From Nostoc sp. C052 (GTDB lineage Bacteria > Cyanobacteriota > Cyanobacteriia > Cyanobacteriales > Nostocaceae), in the NCBI RefSeq assembly GCF_013393905.1, contig NZ_CP040272.1, positions 5,514,001-5,578,000 of the forward strand: DNA of 64,000 nt. Direction: 5' to 3'. The notes beneath the pieces were generated by a model, which did not search any database, was not told the origin of the DNA, and worked only from the letters and a program-made list of their open reading frames with translations. Within the stretch, counting starts at the first letter, position 1; the number at the start of each line of letters is the position of its first letter. Below are positions 17,700-26,622 of the stretch, one piece after another. Position numbers and translations under genes: made by a program.

Positions 17700-18638
17700 T
17701 TAAATATTATCTGTTGCCTCAATCAAAGCACTACGAATTCCTGGTTCACTCATCGAGTGTCCGGCATCAGGAACCACTATAAATTCGGCTTCTGGCCAAG
17801 CCCGATGTAATTCCCAAGCTGATATCATTGGGCAGACTACATCATAGCGTCCCTGAACAATTACAGCCGGAATATGGCGGATACGGTCTACATTTAAGAG
17901 TAATTGATCTTCTGTTTCTAAAAATCCCTTATTCATAAAGTAATGGCATTCAATTCTTGCGAAAGCTGAAGCAAATTCACTTTCACCAAACTTTTGCATC
18001 AGTTCTGGGTCTAAGAACAGTCTACTGGTACTACCTTCCCAAATTGACCAAGCACGCGCTGCTGTTAATTGAATTTCTAAATCTGGACTGGTCAAGCGTT
18101 TGTAATATGCTGCAATCAGATCGTCACGTTCATCTATGGGAATTGGTTTGAGATATTCTTCCCAAGCATCAGGAAAAATATAGCTAGTACCCTCTTGGTA
18201 AAACCAGCGCAACTCTTTTTGCCTCAGCATGAAGATTCCACGCAGAATTAATGCCGTGCAGCGAGAGGGATGGGTTTGACTGTAGGCTAATGATAAAGTG
18301 CTACCCCAGCTACCACCAAAAACCGCCCACTTTTCTATACCTAAATGTTGGCGCAGTTTTTCGATATCACTGACTAAATCCCAAGTGGTGTTTTCTCGTA
18401 ATTCAGCATGGGGCCTACTTTGACCGCAACCGCGCTGGTCAAACATCACTAACCGCCATTTTTCGGGGTGGAAATATTGCCGATAAAAAGCTGGACATCC
18501 ACCACCAGGGCCCCCATGCAGTAAAACGATGGGTTGACCTTGGGGGTTCCCTGACTCTTCAAAATGAATGGTATGAAGGTCGGAAACCTTTAAATAACCT
18601 TCTAAATAAGGCTCGATCGCTGGGTAAAGTTCTCGCAT
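17700..18638 (-). CDS. pip: Proline iminopeptidase (S33 alpha/beta hydrolase)
   Basis: The 312-residue protein is a prolyl aminopeptidase, a cytoplasmic alpha/beta hydrolase that removes N-terminal proline from peptides. Visible are the oxyanion-hole motif VLLHGGPGGGCPAFYRQYF, the strand MFDQRGCGQSRPHAE, the nucleophile elbow GGSWGSTLSLAYS with Ser, the acid in GRYDVVCP, and the catalytic His in PDAGHSMSEP. Length and the inserted cap domain (residues ~140-225) match the family. It is transcribed alone; family A and hairpin repeats lie downstream. Confidence 0.95.
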   Translation of the reverse strand: MRELYPAIEPYLEGYLKVSDLHTIHFEESGNPQGQPIVLLHGGPGGGCPAFYRQYFHPEKWRLVMFDQRGCGQSRPHAELRENTTWDLVSDIEKLRQHLGIEKWAVFGGSWGSTLSLAYSQTHPSRCTALILRGIFMLRQKELRWFYQEGTSYIFPDAWEEYLKPIPIDERDDLIAAYYKRLTSPDLEIQLTAARAWSIWEGSTSRLFLDPELMQKFGESEFASAFARIECHYFMNKGFLETEDQLLLNVDRIRHIPAVIVQGRYDVVCPMISAWELHRAWPEAEFIVVPDAGHSMSEPGIRSALIEATDNI

Positions 18639-18973
18639 TTTGGATATTCTATCAGTAATGTTGTTGTTGCGATCGCTTGTCTCTACGGCTAGTAATTTGT
18701 CCTATTAATTTTGACGGTTAGAGAGACGCGATAAATTGCCGTCTCTACAGGTAATTTATCTATCAATTATTTATTGACAGACTACTAGCTACACCTACGC
18801 ATTTTTGTAAAATTTTGAAGAGAGTATGTAGTTTTGCTGTAGTCTAGCATTCCAGCGATCAACTAAGGATACAATCACTATACAGATTTATTAGTGCTAT
18901 TGCTAGCACACAATTGTTAATTTGTAAAGTATTTAACTCAGAATAATTACGAATTATTTAAGAGGAGTCGTTG
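18639..18973. other. Divergent intergenic region with one hairpin repeat
   Basis: This 335-bp region separates pip from the large kinase gene. It contains a copy of hairpin repeat F at about 18723-18749 (GAGACGCGATAAATTGCC then GTCTCTACAG). The kinase ribosome-binding site AGAGGAG lies at 18960-18966. Nothing else is recognised. Confidence 0.6.
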
Positions 18974-21900
18974 ATGAGTACACAACAGCTAGAGCAAGTA
19001 AAGCAATTGCAAGCCATTGTGAACAAGATGGAAGTAACGCTGGGTGCGATCGCTGATGCTGTAGTCTGGGTAGGAGAAGACCGACTCATTCAATGGTGTA
19101 ATTCTCGCTTTGAGTTTCTGGTAAACCAACCTCACAGCAATGTTTGTGGTGTAAAGTTAACTGACTTACTTCCCCTTACACAAGTAAGACAACCAGTTGC
19201 TTTACCCTGTTATCCTGATGTGCAGGTACTCAAGGGAGACTATGAAACAACAAATTATCAGTTGCAGCAAGATGGGCAGACTTTAACGCTACAAATTTCC
19301 GGTAGCTGTACTGGATTGAGTGGCGATCGCTGTGCAATACTAGTAATTCGGGATATCACGCTGACTCAACGAACTCAAGAATCTTTACAAGAGATTGAGG
19401 AGCGGTTGCAGACATTAATTAACGCTACACCCGATATTATCTGTTTAAAAGACGGCGAGGGAAAATGGCTGCTGTCAAACCAGGCTAACCTAGAATTTTT
19501 AGAGCTACAAGGCGTTGATTATCAAGGTAAAACAGACTCAGAATTAGCAGAATTTAGCAATTTTTATCATGATGCTTTGGTCAACTGCAATCAAACAGAT
19601 GAACAAGCTTGGCAATTGGGATGTGTGCATCGGGTAGAAGAGATTGTTCCTCGTCCTGATGGGACAATGAGCAGTTTAGATATGATTAAAGCTCCCCTAT
19701 TTCACCAAGATGGTAAACGCAAAGCTTTGGTAGTTTTAGGGCGGGATCTGAGCGAACGTAAACAAACTCAAGTAGCTTTAGAAAATTCTCTATCTTTGTT
19801 AAGCGCGATCTTTGAATCAATTCAAGATGGTATCTTAGTAGTCGATAGCTCAAGTAATATCACTAGTTATAACCAAAAGTTCTTAGAAATGTGGTCAATT
19901 CCACCAGAACTTTTGACAGAACCAGATCATCCTCAGCGACTAGCATATCTGGCAAACCAGCTAAAAGATCCTGATGTTTTTTTGCAACGAGTCCGAGAAT
20001 TATATTCACAGCCGGAATTAGTTAGTTACGACTGGTTAGAACTAGAAGATGGCAGAGTATTTGAGCGCTACTCTTGTCCTCAACGTATCGGCGAACAGAT
20101 AATTGGCAGAGTGTGGAGTTTCCGCGACATCACCCAGCGCCAAAGAGCAGAAGCAGCACTGCGACAAAGTGAATTACAATACCGCAGTATTTTTGAAGCA
20201 ATTAATGATGGATTATTTATTACTGAAATGGAGACTGAAAAAGTCGCCGAAATTAATCCCGCTGCTTGTCAAATGCACGGTTATTCTTATGAAGAATTTC
20301 TCACTTTACATCCATCTGTTTATATTCATCCAGACTCGCATTCTGTTTTTCTGGAGTTTGTCGAGAAAACACGGGCTGGTGAGCAATTTTATGGACAAGC
20401 AGTTGATATCTGCAAAGATGGCACTTTAATAGATGTGGAAGTCAAAGGAACGACCTGTATCTACAATGGCAAGCGACACATTTTAGCAATAGTGCGGGAT
20501 ATTACAGCTCGCAAGCGCACTGAGGAAGCCTTACGCCAAAGCGAAGCCCAGTACCGCGATTTGGTGCAAACAGCTAACTGTATAATTTTGCGTTGGGATG
20601 GCAATGGTGACATTATATTTTTAAATGACTACGGTCAAAGGCTTTTTGGTTTCGATTTAGATGAAATTATCGGACGTAATGTTATTGGCACAATTGTTCC
20701 AGAAACCGAAACTTCCGGGCGCGATTTGCAGACATTAATGGTTGATATTTGTCAGCACCCAGAAAACTATCTATTTAACGAAAACGAAAATTTATGTAAA
20801 AATGGCGATCGCGTCTGGATAGTCTGGGCGAATAAACCCATTTTAGATGCCCAAGGAAACTTAATTGAAATTCTTTCAGTCGGCACTGATGCCACAGAAC
20901 GCAAACGCGCCGAAGCAGCCCTCCAGGAAAGCGAGTTAAAATTCCGTAGCATTGTTGAAAATGCCAACGATCTGATATTCATCCTCTCGCCAGAGGGAAT
21001 TTTTACTTATCACTCGCCAAATGTGACTGCACTGATGGGTTACAACCTGGAGGAAATCGAAGGTCATTCTGTGGTGGAGTTTACCAAACCTGAAGACTTA
21101 GCAACTAGTGCCGCCGCTTTACAAAGGGCGATAACTGGTGAAAAGCTGACTAATATTGAAGTGCGATTGCGACACCAGAATGGTAGCTGGCGATGGTTCA
21201 ACTTTAATACTTCCACTATTAATACTCCCAACGGTGAAATTGCGATCGCCGGTGTGGGACGCGACATTACAGAACGCAAGCAAGCAGAAGAAGCCTTGCG
21301 TCGTAGTGAAATGAAATACCGCAACATCTTTGAAAATTCCCAAGTCGGGATTTTTCGCACCTGGCAAAAAGATGGATTGATTATCGATGCGAATCAACGT
21401 GGTGCTGAGATATTAGGTTTTACCTCTGCTGCTGACTTAATTGGCAAGTATTTCACAACTGATTTATATGTCAATCCAGAAGATCGCGTGCAAATGTTAG
21501 CAGAGTTAGAAGAGTCCGGTGAAGTTCGCAATTTTGAAGTAGCACTGCGACGCTTGGATGGATCTGTTGTTTGGGTATTGTTGTCACTTCGTCTCAACGC
21601 CGAAGAATCCTGTTTAGATTGTGTCTTTACAGATATTAGCGATCGCAAACAGCAAGAACAAGCTTTACGCTTAATTGTTGAGGGTACAGCAGCGAAAACA
21701 GGCAATGAATTTTTCAATTCTTGCGTTCGTTACCTTGCTGAAGTATTGCAAGTTCAATATGCTCTAGTAACTGAGTTTGATGATGAGCCAAAAACGAGAG
21801 TCCGCACTTTGGCATTTTGGTCTTGTGGCGCTATTAACGAAAACTTGGAATATGAGTTGCGGGGTACTCCTTGCGAACACACCTTGCAAGGTAATATGTG

Positions 21901-24529
21901 TCATTACCCTCAAGCAGTGCAAACAACTTTCCCAGAAGATGCCGATTTAGTGAGGATGAATGCCCAGAGCTTTTTTGGCGTTCCTCTCACCAGTTCATCT
22001 GGCGAAATCATTGGACATCTAGCAGTGATTGATGTCAAACCAATGAAGCCCGATCCGGGACGAGAACTGATTGTAAAAATTTTTGCCGCCCGTGCCGGTG
22101 CCGAATTAGAACGCAAACAAGCAGAAGCCGCCTTACAGCAAAGCGAGTTAAAGTTTCGCACTATCGTGGAAAAGGTCAACGATGTGCTGTTTGCGATCAC
22201 ACCTGACGGGGTATTCAACTATATTTCTCCTAATATCTTGAATACCACAGGATATGCTCCCAGCGAAATGGAGGGTAATTCCTTGGAATTATTTACTCAT
22301 CCCGATGATGTGGCAAAATGTCAAGAAGTCGCCCAAAGTATCCTGACAACAGGTGAGGGAATTTCGGGGACTGAATACCGCGCAAAACATCGCAGTCGAG
22401 GCTGGGTTTGGCTAACTAGTAACGCAGTCCGCACACAAGATGCCCAAGGTAATTTTCAGATTGTCGGTGTAGCTCGTGATATTAGCGATCGCAAACAAGC
22501 AGAAGCAGCCTTGCAACGTCGGACTCAAGCCGAAAGTTTAATCAGCAGCATTTCTCGGCAATTTATTGACCAAGATTTAGCAACAGCAATTAATTTTACA
22601 CTGCAAGCGATCGCTCAATTTATTGATGCTGAACACAGCTGCATCTTTGAATGCTCCCAAGATAAAAGTGAATTCAACCTGATCCATGAATGGTGTGGCG
22701 AAGGTGTTGCACCATTGATTGATATTGCCAGAGGTTCGCCTGTGGAAGTTTTTCCCTATTTCTACGAGCCGATTCTCCGTGGTAAACATCGACAAATCTC
22801 TTCTGTGGAAGATTTAGCGCCCCATCTACCTGAGCGACAACTTTTTGAAAGTATGTCGTTTCAGTCTATACTTGCTGTGCCAATGGTTCATACTGGCAAA
22901 GTAGTTGGGTTTGTTGGTGCAGCAATGATTCACTACTCAAAAACCTGGAACCAAGAAGATATTAATCTATTGAAACTGGTAGGTGAAATAATTGCGATCG
23001 GTCGAGCTAGACACCAGGCAGAAGAAGCGCTGAGAATTGCCAAAGAAGCCGCCGAAACTGCTAACCGAGCCAAAAGTGCTTTCCTCGCTAACATGAGCCA
23101 CGAACTGCGTACCCCTTTAAATGCGATTCTGGGTTTTTCCCAATTAATGGAGCGAGACACTAGCCTCAACTCAAACCAGCGTGAATCATTAAGTACCATT
23201 AACCGCAGTGGAGAACACTTACTTAACTTAATTAACGATGTCTTGGAAATGTCCAAAATTGAAGCTGGACAAATCGTTTTCAACCCAGAAGACTTTGACC
23301 TATATCTGCTGTTGCAAACACTACAAGAAATGTTCAAAGTGCGGACACAGGCAAAGCAATTGTTTCTCAAATTTGAAATGGCTCCCAACCTCCCCCGTTA
23401 CATCCAAACAGATGAAGGTAAACTCCGCCAAGTTCTCATAAACCTTTTGGGTAACGCCGTCAAGTTTACTCAGACTGGCGGAGTAACGTTGCGGGTAAGC
23501 TTAGGGAGCGAGGAGCAGGAGGAAAATTCCTCTCCTCTGCCCCCCGCACCCTGCCCCTCTGCCTCTTCCCCATCCCTACACTTTGAAATCCAAGACACTG
23601 GACGGGGAATAGCAGCAGAAGAAATGAATAACCTGTTTCAGCCTTTTGTCCAGACAACAAGCGGTATCCAAACTAAGGAAGGAACTGGGCTTGGATTGAC
23701 TATTAGCCGTCAATTTGTGCGGTTGCTGGGAGGCGATATTCACTTGACGAGTAGCCTTAGACAAGGATCTACTTTTAGTTTTGACATCCAAGTGAATTTA
23801 GCGGCAGCTTTGAAAGCCACACCAAAATTAAATAAGGGACGCGTACTCAAGCTGGCCGCAAACCAACCTGCTTACCGTATTCTCGTTGTTGATGACCGTA
23901 AAGAAAACCGCGATCTCATCGTGCAACTTCTTGGTAGCATTGGTTTTGAAATTCAGGCTGCGAATAATGGACAAGAAGCGATCGCTATTTGGCATACCTG
24001 GCAACCTCACTTAATTTGGATGGATATGCGAATGCCTGTAATGAATGGCTACGATGCAACCAAAGAGATTAGAGCCAGGGAAAAAAATACAACTACAAAT
24101 TTCCGCACCGTAATTATTGCCCTAACTGCCAGTGCTTTTGAAGAACAACAGGCAAGCATCTTAGCCGCAGGTTGCGACGACTTAGTTCGTAAGCCATTTC
24201 GTGAGCAAGTGATTTTTGAAAAAATCGCTGAATATTTGCAGGTGCGTTATATATATGCAGAAGAGAACAGTCAAGATCCAACAAACAACAACCTAGAAAA
24301 TATTCAATCTTCTATCTTGGATCTTCGCTCTGCAATTACCCTTATGCCTACCCAATGGGTAACAGAACTTAATCAAGCAGCTATTGAAGTCGATGCTGAA
24401 AGAATTTTCCAACTAATTGAGCAAATTCCACAAGCTCATTCTGTTTTGGCAGAGAAATTGGCAAATTTAGTCCGTAGCTTCTGCTTTGATGAAATTATCG
24501 ACCTAACCGAGAAAAATATTCAATTATGA
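18974..24529 (+). CDS. Multi-PAS/GAF hybrid histidine kinase with C-terminal receiver
   Basis: This 1851-residue cytoplasmic sensor kinase lacks membrane segments. Reading along the protein I see about eight PAS/PAC units (starting near residues 25, 149, 274, 402, 525, 655, 780 and 1059), a GAF domain at ~898-1040, a second GAF at ~1183-1340, HisKA with phospho-His in NMSHELRTPLNAI near 1378, an HATPase with NLLGNAVKFT, DTGRGI and GTGLGLTISRQF, and a receiver domain (~1636-1755) with VVDDRKENRD and phospho-acceptor Asp in IWMDMRMPVMNGYD. Start: ATG at 18974 with AGAGGAG upstream. An in-frame low-complexity segment of about 25 residues (NSSPLPPAPCPSASSPS) interrupts the HATPase between the N and G1 boxes and matches dispersed repeats of this genome. 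The signal sensed is unknown. The next gene overlaps by four bases. Confidence 0.92.
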   Translation: MSTQQLEQVKQLQAIVNKMEVTLGAIADAVVWVGEDRLIQWCNSRFEFLVNQPHSNVCGVKLTDLLPLTQVRQPVALPCYPDVQVLKGDYETTNYQLQQDGQTLTLQISGSCTGLSGDRCAILVIRDITLTQRTQESLQEIEERLQTLINATPDIICLKDGEGKWLLSNQANLEFLELQGVDYQGKTDSELAEFSNFYHDALVNCNQTDEQAWQLGCVHRVEEIVPRPDGTMSSLDMIKAPLFHQDGKRKALVVLGRDLSERKQTQVALENSLSLLSAIFESIQDGILVVDSSSNITSYNQKFLEMWSIPPELLTEPDHPQRLAYLANQLKDPDVFLQRVRELYSQPELVSYDWLELEDGRVFERYSCPQRIGEQIIGRVWSFRDITQRQRAEAALRQSELQYRSIFEAINDGLFITEMETEKVAEINPAACQMHGYSYEEFLTLHPSVYIHPDSHSVFLEFVEKTRAGEQFYGQAVDICKDGTLIDVEVKGTTCIYNGKRHILAIVRDITARKRTEEALRQSEAQYRDLVQTANCIILRWDGNGDIIFLNDYGQRLFGFDLDEIIGRNVIGTIVPETETSGRDLQTLMVDICQHPENYLFNENENLCKNGDRVWIVWANKPILDAQGNLIEILSVGTDATERKRAEAALQESELKFRSIVENANDLIFILSPEGIFTYHSPNVTALMGYNLEEIEGHSVVEFTKPEDLATSAAALQRAITGEKLTNIEVRLRHQNGSWRWFNFNTSTINTPNGEIAIAGVGRDITERKQAEEALRRSEMKYRNIFENSQVGIFRTWQKDGLIIDANQRGAEILGFTSAADLIGKYFTTDLYVNPEDRVQMLAELEESGEVRNFEVALRRLDGSVVWVLLSLRLNAEESCLDCVFTDISDRKQQEQALRLIVEGTAAKTGNEFFNSCVRYLAEVLQVQYALVTEFDDEPKTRVRTLAFWSCGAINENLEYELRGTPCEHTLQGNMCHYPQAVQTTFPEDADLVRMNAQSFFGVPLTSSSGEIIGHLAVIDVKPMKPDPGRELIVKIFAARAGAELERKQAEAALQQSELKFRTIVEKVNDVLFAITPDGVFNYISPNILNTTGYAPSEMEGNSLELFTHPDDVAKCQEVAQSILTTGEGISGTEYRAKHRSRGWVWLTSNAVRTQDAQGNFQIVGVARDISDRKQAEAALQRRTQAESLISSISRQFIDQDLATAINFTLQAIAQFIDAEHSCIFECSQDKSEFNLIHEWCGEGVAPLIDIARGSPVEVFPYFYEPILRGKHRQISSVEDLAPHLPERQLFESMSFQSILAVPMVHTGKVVGFVGAAMIHYSKTWNQEDINLLKLVGEIIAIGRARHQAEEALRIAKEAAETANRAKSAFLANMSHELRTPLNAILGFSQLMERDTSLNSNQRESLSTINRSGEHLLNLINDVLEMSKIEAGQIVFNPEDFDLYLLLQTLQEMFKVRTQAKQLFLKFEMAPNLPRYIQTDEGKLRQVLINLLGNAVKFTQTGGVTLRVSLGSEEQEENSSPLPPAPCPSASSPSLHFEIQDTGRGIAAEEMNNLFQPFVQTTSGIQTKEGTGLGLTISRQFVRLLGGDIHLTSSLRQGSTFSFDIQVNLAAALKATPKLNKGRVLKLAANQPAYRILVVDDRKENRDLIVQLLGSIGFEIQAANNGQEAIAIWHTWQPHLIWMDMRMPVMNGYDATKEIRAREKNTTTNFRTVIIALTASAFEEQQASILAAGCDDLVRKPFREQVIFEKIAEYLQVRYIYAEENSQDPTNNNLENIQSSILDLRSAITLMPTQWVTELNQAAIEVDAERIFQLIEQIPQAHSVLAEKLANLVRSFCFDEIIDLTEKNIQL
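23503..23577 (+). repeat. Intragenic low-complexity dispersed repeat in the kinase ATPase domain
   Basis: A CCCTGCCCCTCTGCC-type pyrimidine-rich segment with a GAGCGAGGAGCAGGAGG head lies in frame inside the HATPase coding region. Similar sequence occurs between genes near 15040, 31022, 55290, 61935 and 62580. It adds about 25 Ser/Pro-rich residues without breaking the frame. Confidence 0.7.
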
Positions 24530-25071
24530 ACAGCAAAATTAAATTCTTGACTTTTGCCACTGTAATGCTAACAATTTCTTCTCAAACTATCAGCATAGTT
24601 GTAGCACAAGCAAAACTAACAAACCAATCAAAGCTGTTTATCAACGGCATTGGCGCAGTACAAATTGGCATGACTGTTCCCCAAGCAACAAAGGCTGCTG
24701 GTATTAAACTAGTAGGTAATTCACCCAATAACAATTGTTATTATGTGAAGCCACAAAATGAACCAAAAAATCTTTCGTTCATGGTGACAAAAGGTCGTAT
24801 TTCTAGAGTAGATGTGCGGCAAAATACTCAGATTACAACCCTCAAAGGTGCAAAAGTTGGCGACACTGAAGCGCGAATCAAGTCCCTTTACCCAGGACAA
24901 ATTAAAGTCACACCTCATAAATACGTCGAAAACGGACATTACCTAACTTTCATCCCCAAAGATCGCGCCGATCAAAACTACCGTGTAGTCTTTGAAACTG
25001 ATGGTAAGCTTGTCACTCAGTTCAGATCGGGTAAATTGCCAGAAGTCGAATATATCGAAGGCTGTTCTTAA
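24526..25071 (+). CDS. Secreted hypothetical protein coupled to the hybrid kinase
   Basis: The 181-residue protein starts with a signal peptide (residues 1-28, hydrophobic FLTFATVMLTISSQTISIVV then AQA). The mature part contains LFINGIGAVQIGMTVPQATKAAG, a repeat-like second copy (TTLKGAKVGDTEARIKSLYP), and a conserved ending with YIEGCS. The two repeats resemble small secreted domains of unknown function found in many bacteria. It has two Cys (in NNNCYY and the last residues) that could be disulfide-linked. Its ATG overlaps the kinase stop codon, suggesting coupled translation and possibly a periplasmic partner, which is inference. Confidence 0.8.
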   Translation: MNSKIKFLTFATVMLTISSQTISIVVAQAKLTNQSKLFINGIGAVQIGMTVPQATKAAGIKLVGNSPNNNCYYVKPQNEPKNLSFMVTKGRISRVDVRQNTQITTLKGAKVGDTEARIKSLYPGQIKVTPHKYVENGHYLTFIPKDRADQNYRVVFETDGKLVTQFRSGKLPEVEYIEGCS

Positions 25072-25213
25072 TTTAACTATTTCATTTTAAAGACAATTAG
25101 ACAATCTTGAATGCAAAATACCGACTCAGTTACCCAGCATTAACAATTGAACCCAATGTCTACATAAGACAAGCGACTGCGCCCCATTCTCAGTAAATAA
25201 TCTGGTAAATAAA

Positions 25214-25678
25214 ATGGCAAAAGAAATAGAGCGGAAATATTTAGTGAGAGGAGATAGCTGGAGAGGATTAGCTGAAGGTAGTGTATATCGTCAAGGATAC
25301 ATTGCCACACAAGATAAAGCGACTGTACGTATACGTGTAGTCGGGGAAAAAAGTTATTTGACCATTAAAGGCCCTAATATTAAATATTCAAGATTAGAGT
25401 TTGAGTATCCTATTCCTGTTGAAGATGCTCAAGAAATACTTGAGACATTATGCGAACGTCCCTTTATCGAAAAAATCAGATATAAAATAGAGTCGGGTGG
25501 TTTAATTTGGGAAATAGATGAGTTTGATGGTGTTAATAAAGGATTGATATTAGCAGAAGTTGAACTCAGTGATGAAAATCAACAAATTGAACTACCAAGC
25601 TGGATTGGACAAGAAGTTTCTGACGATTCCAGATATTTCAACAGTAATTTGGTAAAACACCCTTTTTCACAATGGTAA
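25214..25678 (+). CDS. CYTH-domain (triphosphate tunnel) protein
   Basis: The 154-residue protein begins with the diagnostic ExExK motif in AKEIERKYLV and shows the alternating charged strands of the tunnel fold: TVRIRVVGEKSYLTIKGP, SRLEFEYPIP, IEKIRYKIESGGLIWEIDEF, and GLILAEVELSDENQ. Members of this group are small triphosphatases, often inorganic tripolyphosphatases, that need divalent metal. Length is normal for the bacterial single-domain type. The exact substrate is not determined by sequence. It is preceded by a 142-bp spacer and followed by a MITE. Confidence 0.9.
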   Translation: MAKEIERKYLVRGDSWRGLAEGSVYRQGYIATQDKATVRIRVVGEKSYLTIKGPNIKYSRLEFEYPIPVEDAQEILETLCERPFIEKIRYKIESGGLIWEIDEFDGVNKGLILAEVELSDENQQIELPSWIGQEVSDDSRYFNSNLVKHPFSQW

Positions 25679-25705
25679 AGCCTTTCCACTGGGGTACGGT
25701 ATGTC

Positions 25706-25899
25706 CATTAGTGTCAACTTAAGCTGAAACTCCTTTAAAACCTCGTTCCCAGCTTCCGGCTGGAAATGCAACTCAAAAGCGGCTCTGCCGCGAGTCTTGA
25801 GGCTCCGCCTCAACGACGGGCATTCCCAGTCGGAGACTGGGAACGAGGCAATCTAAAAGCTAGTTCTAGACTTGCTCTCACGTTAAGTTGACACCAATG
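25706..25899. mobile_element. MITE-like element, family B, copy 1
   Basis: The ends CATTAGTGTCAACTTAA and TTAAGTTGACACCAATG are inverted repeats (16 of 17). The interior has a strong palindrome around CGTTCCCAG...CTGGGAACG and GGCTCCGCCTC. Flanking sequences (GGTATGTC left, GGTATACC right) may be a decayed target duplication. Related copies are at 55390 and 63144. Confidence 0.75.
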
Positions 25900-25936
25900 G
25901 GTATACCGTCCATTTAAAATAGCTCCAGCCCATTTT

Positions 25937-26323
25937 TCAAGCCAAATTTTGCGGACAGTAGCCCAATCCGCGGATATAACTTTGTCGGAATACTTCAATC
26001 TCATCAGGCTGCGGTCTACCATGAGAAACTACCGCTATCTTATAGCATTTCATAACATTAATTGGTGGTTGTCCAGTTTCCAAACTGCTTAGAACCTTAC
26101 TAATCAACTTGGATGGGGAGTAAATAATCCCTAATTCGTTTAAGAAAGCTCTAATATCTTTATCCTTTTCTACAGAAACAAAAGACTTAGTTTTGACGTT
26201 GATTATCCAGCCATCAAATTGATTAATTACAGTCACAAATTCAACACAAAAGTCATTTCTACTAAAATATTCAACAACCCGCAATGTCAGACTAGCATTG
26301 GCCAGATAGTATAGGTATTGCAT
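25937..26323 (-). CDS. Hypothetical protein
   Basis: I do not recognise this 128-residue protein. It has no signal peptide or membrane segment. The first half is hydrophobic-aromatic beta-rich (RVVEYFSRNDFCVEFVTVIN), followed by a charged helical centre (KDKDIRAFLNELGIIY) and a Pro-containing C-terminal half (ETGQPPINVMKCYKIAVV, PDEIEVFRQSYIRGLGYCP). It is isolated, on the opposite strand to its neighbours, and its 3' end lies 37 bp from the family B MITE. Confidence 0.55.
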   Translation of the reverse strand: MQYLYYLANASLTLRVVEYFSRNDFCVEFVTVINQFDGWIINVKTKSFVSVEKDKDIRAFLNELGIIYSPSKLISKVLSSLETGQPPINVMKCYKIAVVSHGRPQPDEIEVFRQSYIRGLGYCPQNLA

Positions 26324-26622
26324 AATTTTTAGAGCAGAATTGAGACTTTTAAAAAATAATCTCTAAATCTAAAGATTTCATGAGGATTCTAAGTTTTTAC
26401 AGAAAAATTAAATAAATAAATCTTTCATCATAAAAGTGGAGGTAAATACTACTTTAATTGTGAATATTTGTAAAAAAATATCTGAGACTAGCAAATTTAA
26501 ATTAACTTGTTGTATTGTTTGTAACAATATATTAAAATTGTACAGTAACTTGACTATGACCACAGTGATGGTGTATAAGGCGATCGCAAAGGTGTCATAA
26601 GCATCTTCTTTGGATACAATCT

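Noticed and set aside
20103..20429. 108-codon frame inside the hybrid kinase gene
   Set aside because: It is a shadow of the kinase frame in another phase, with unnatural composition.
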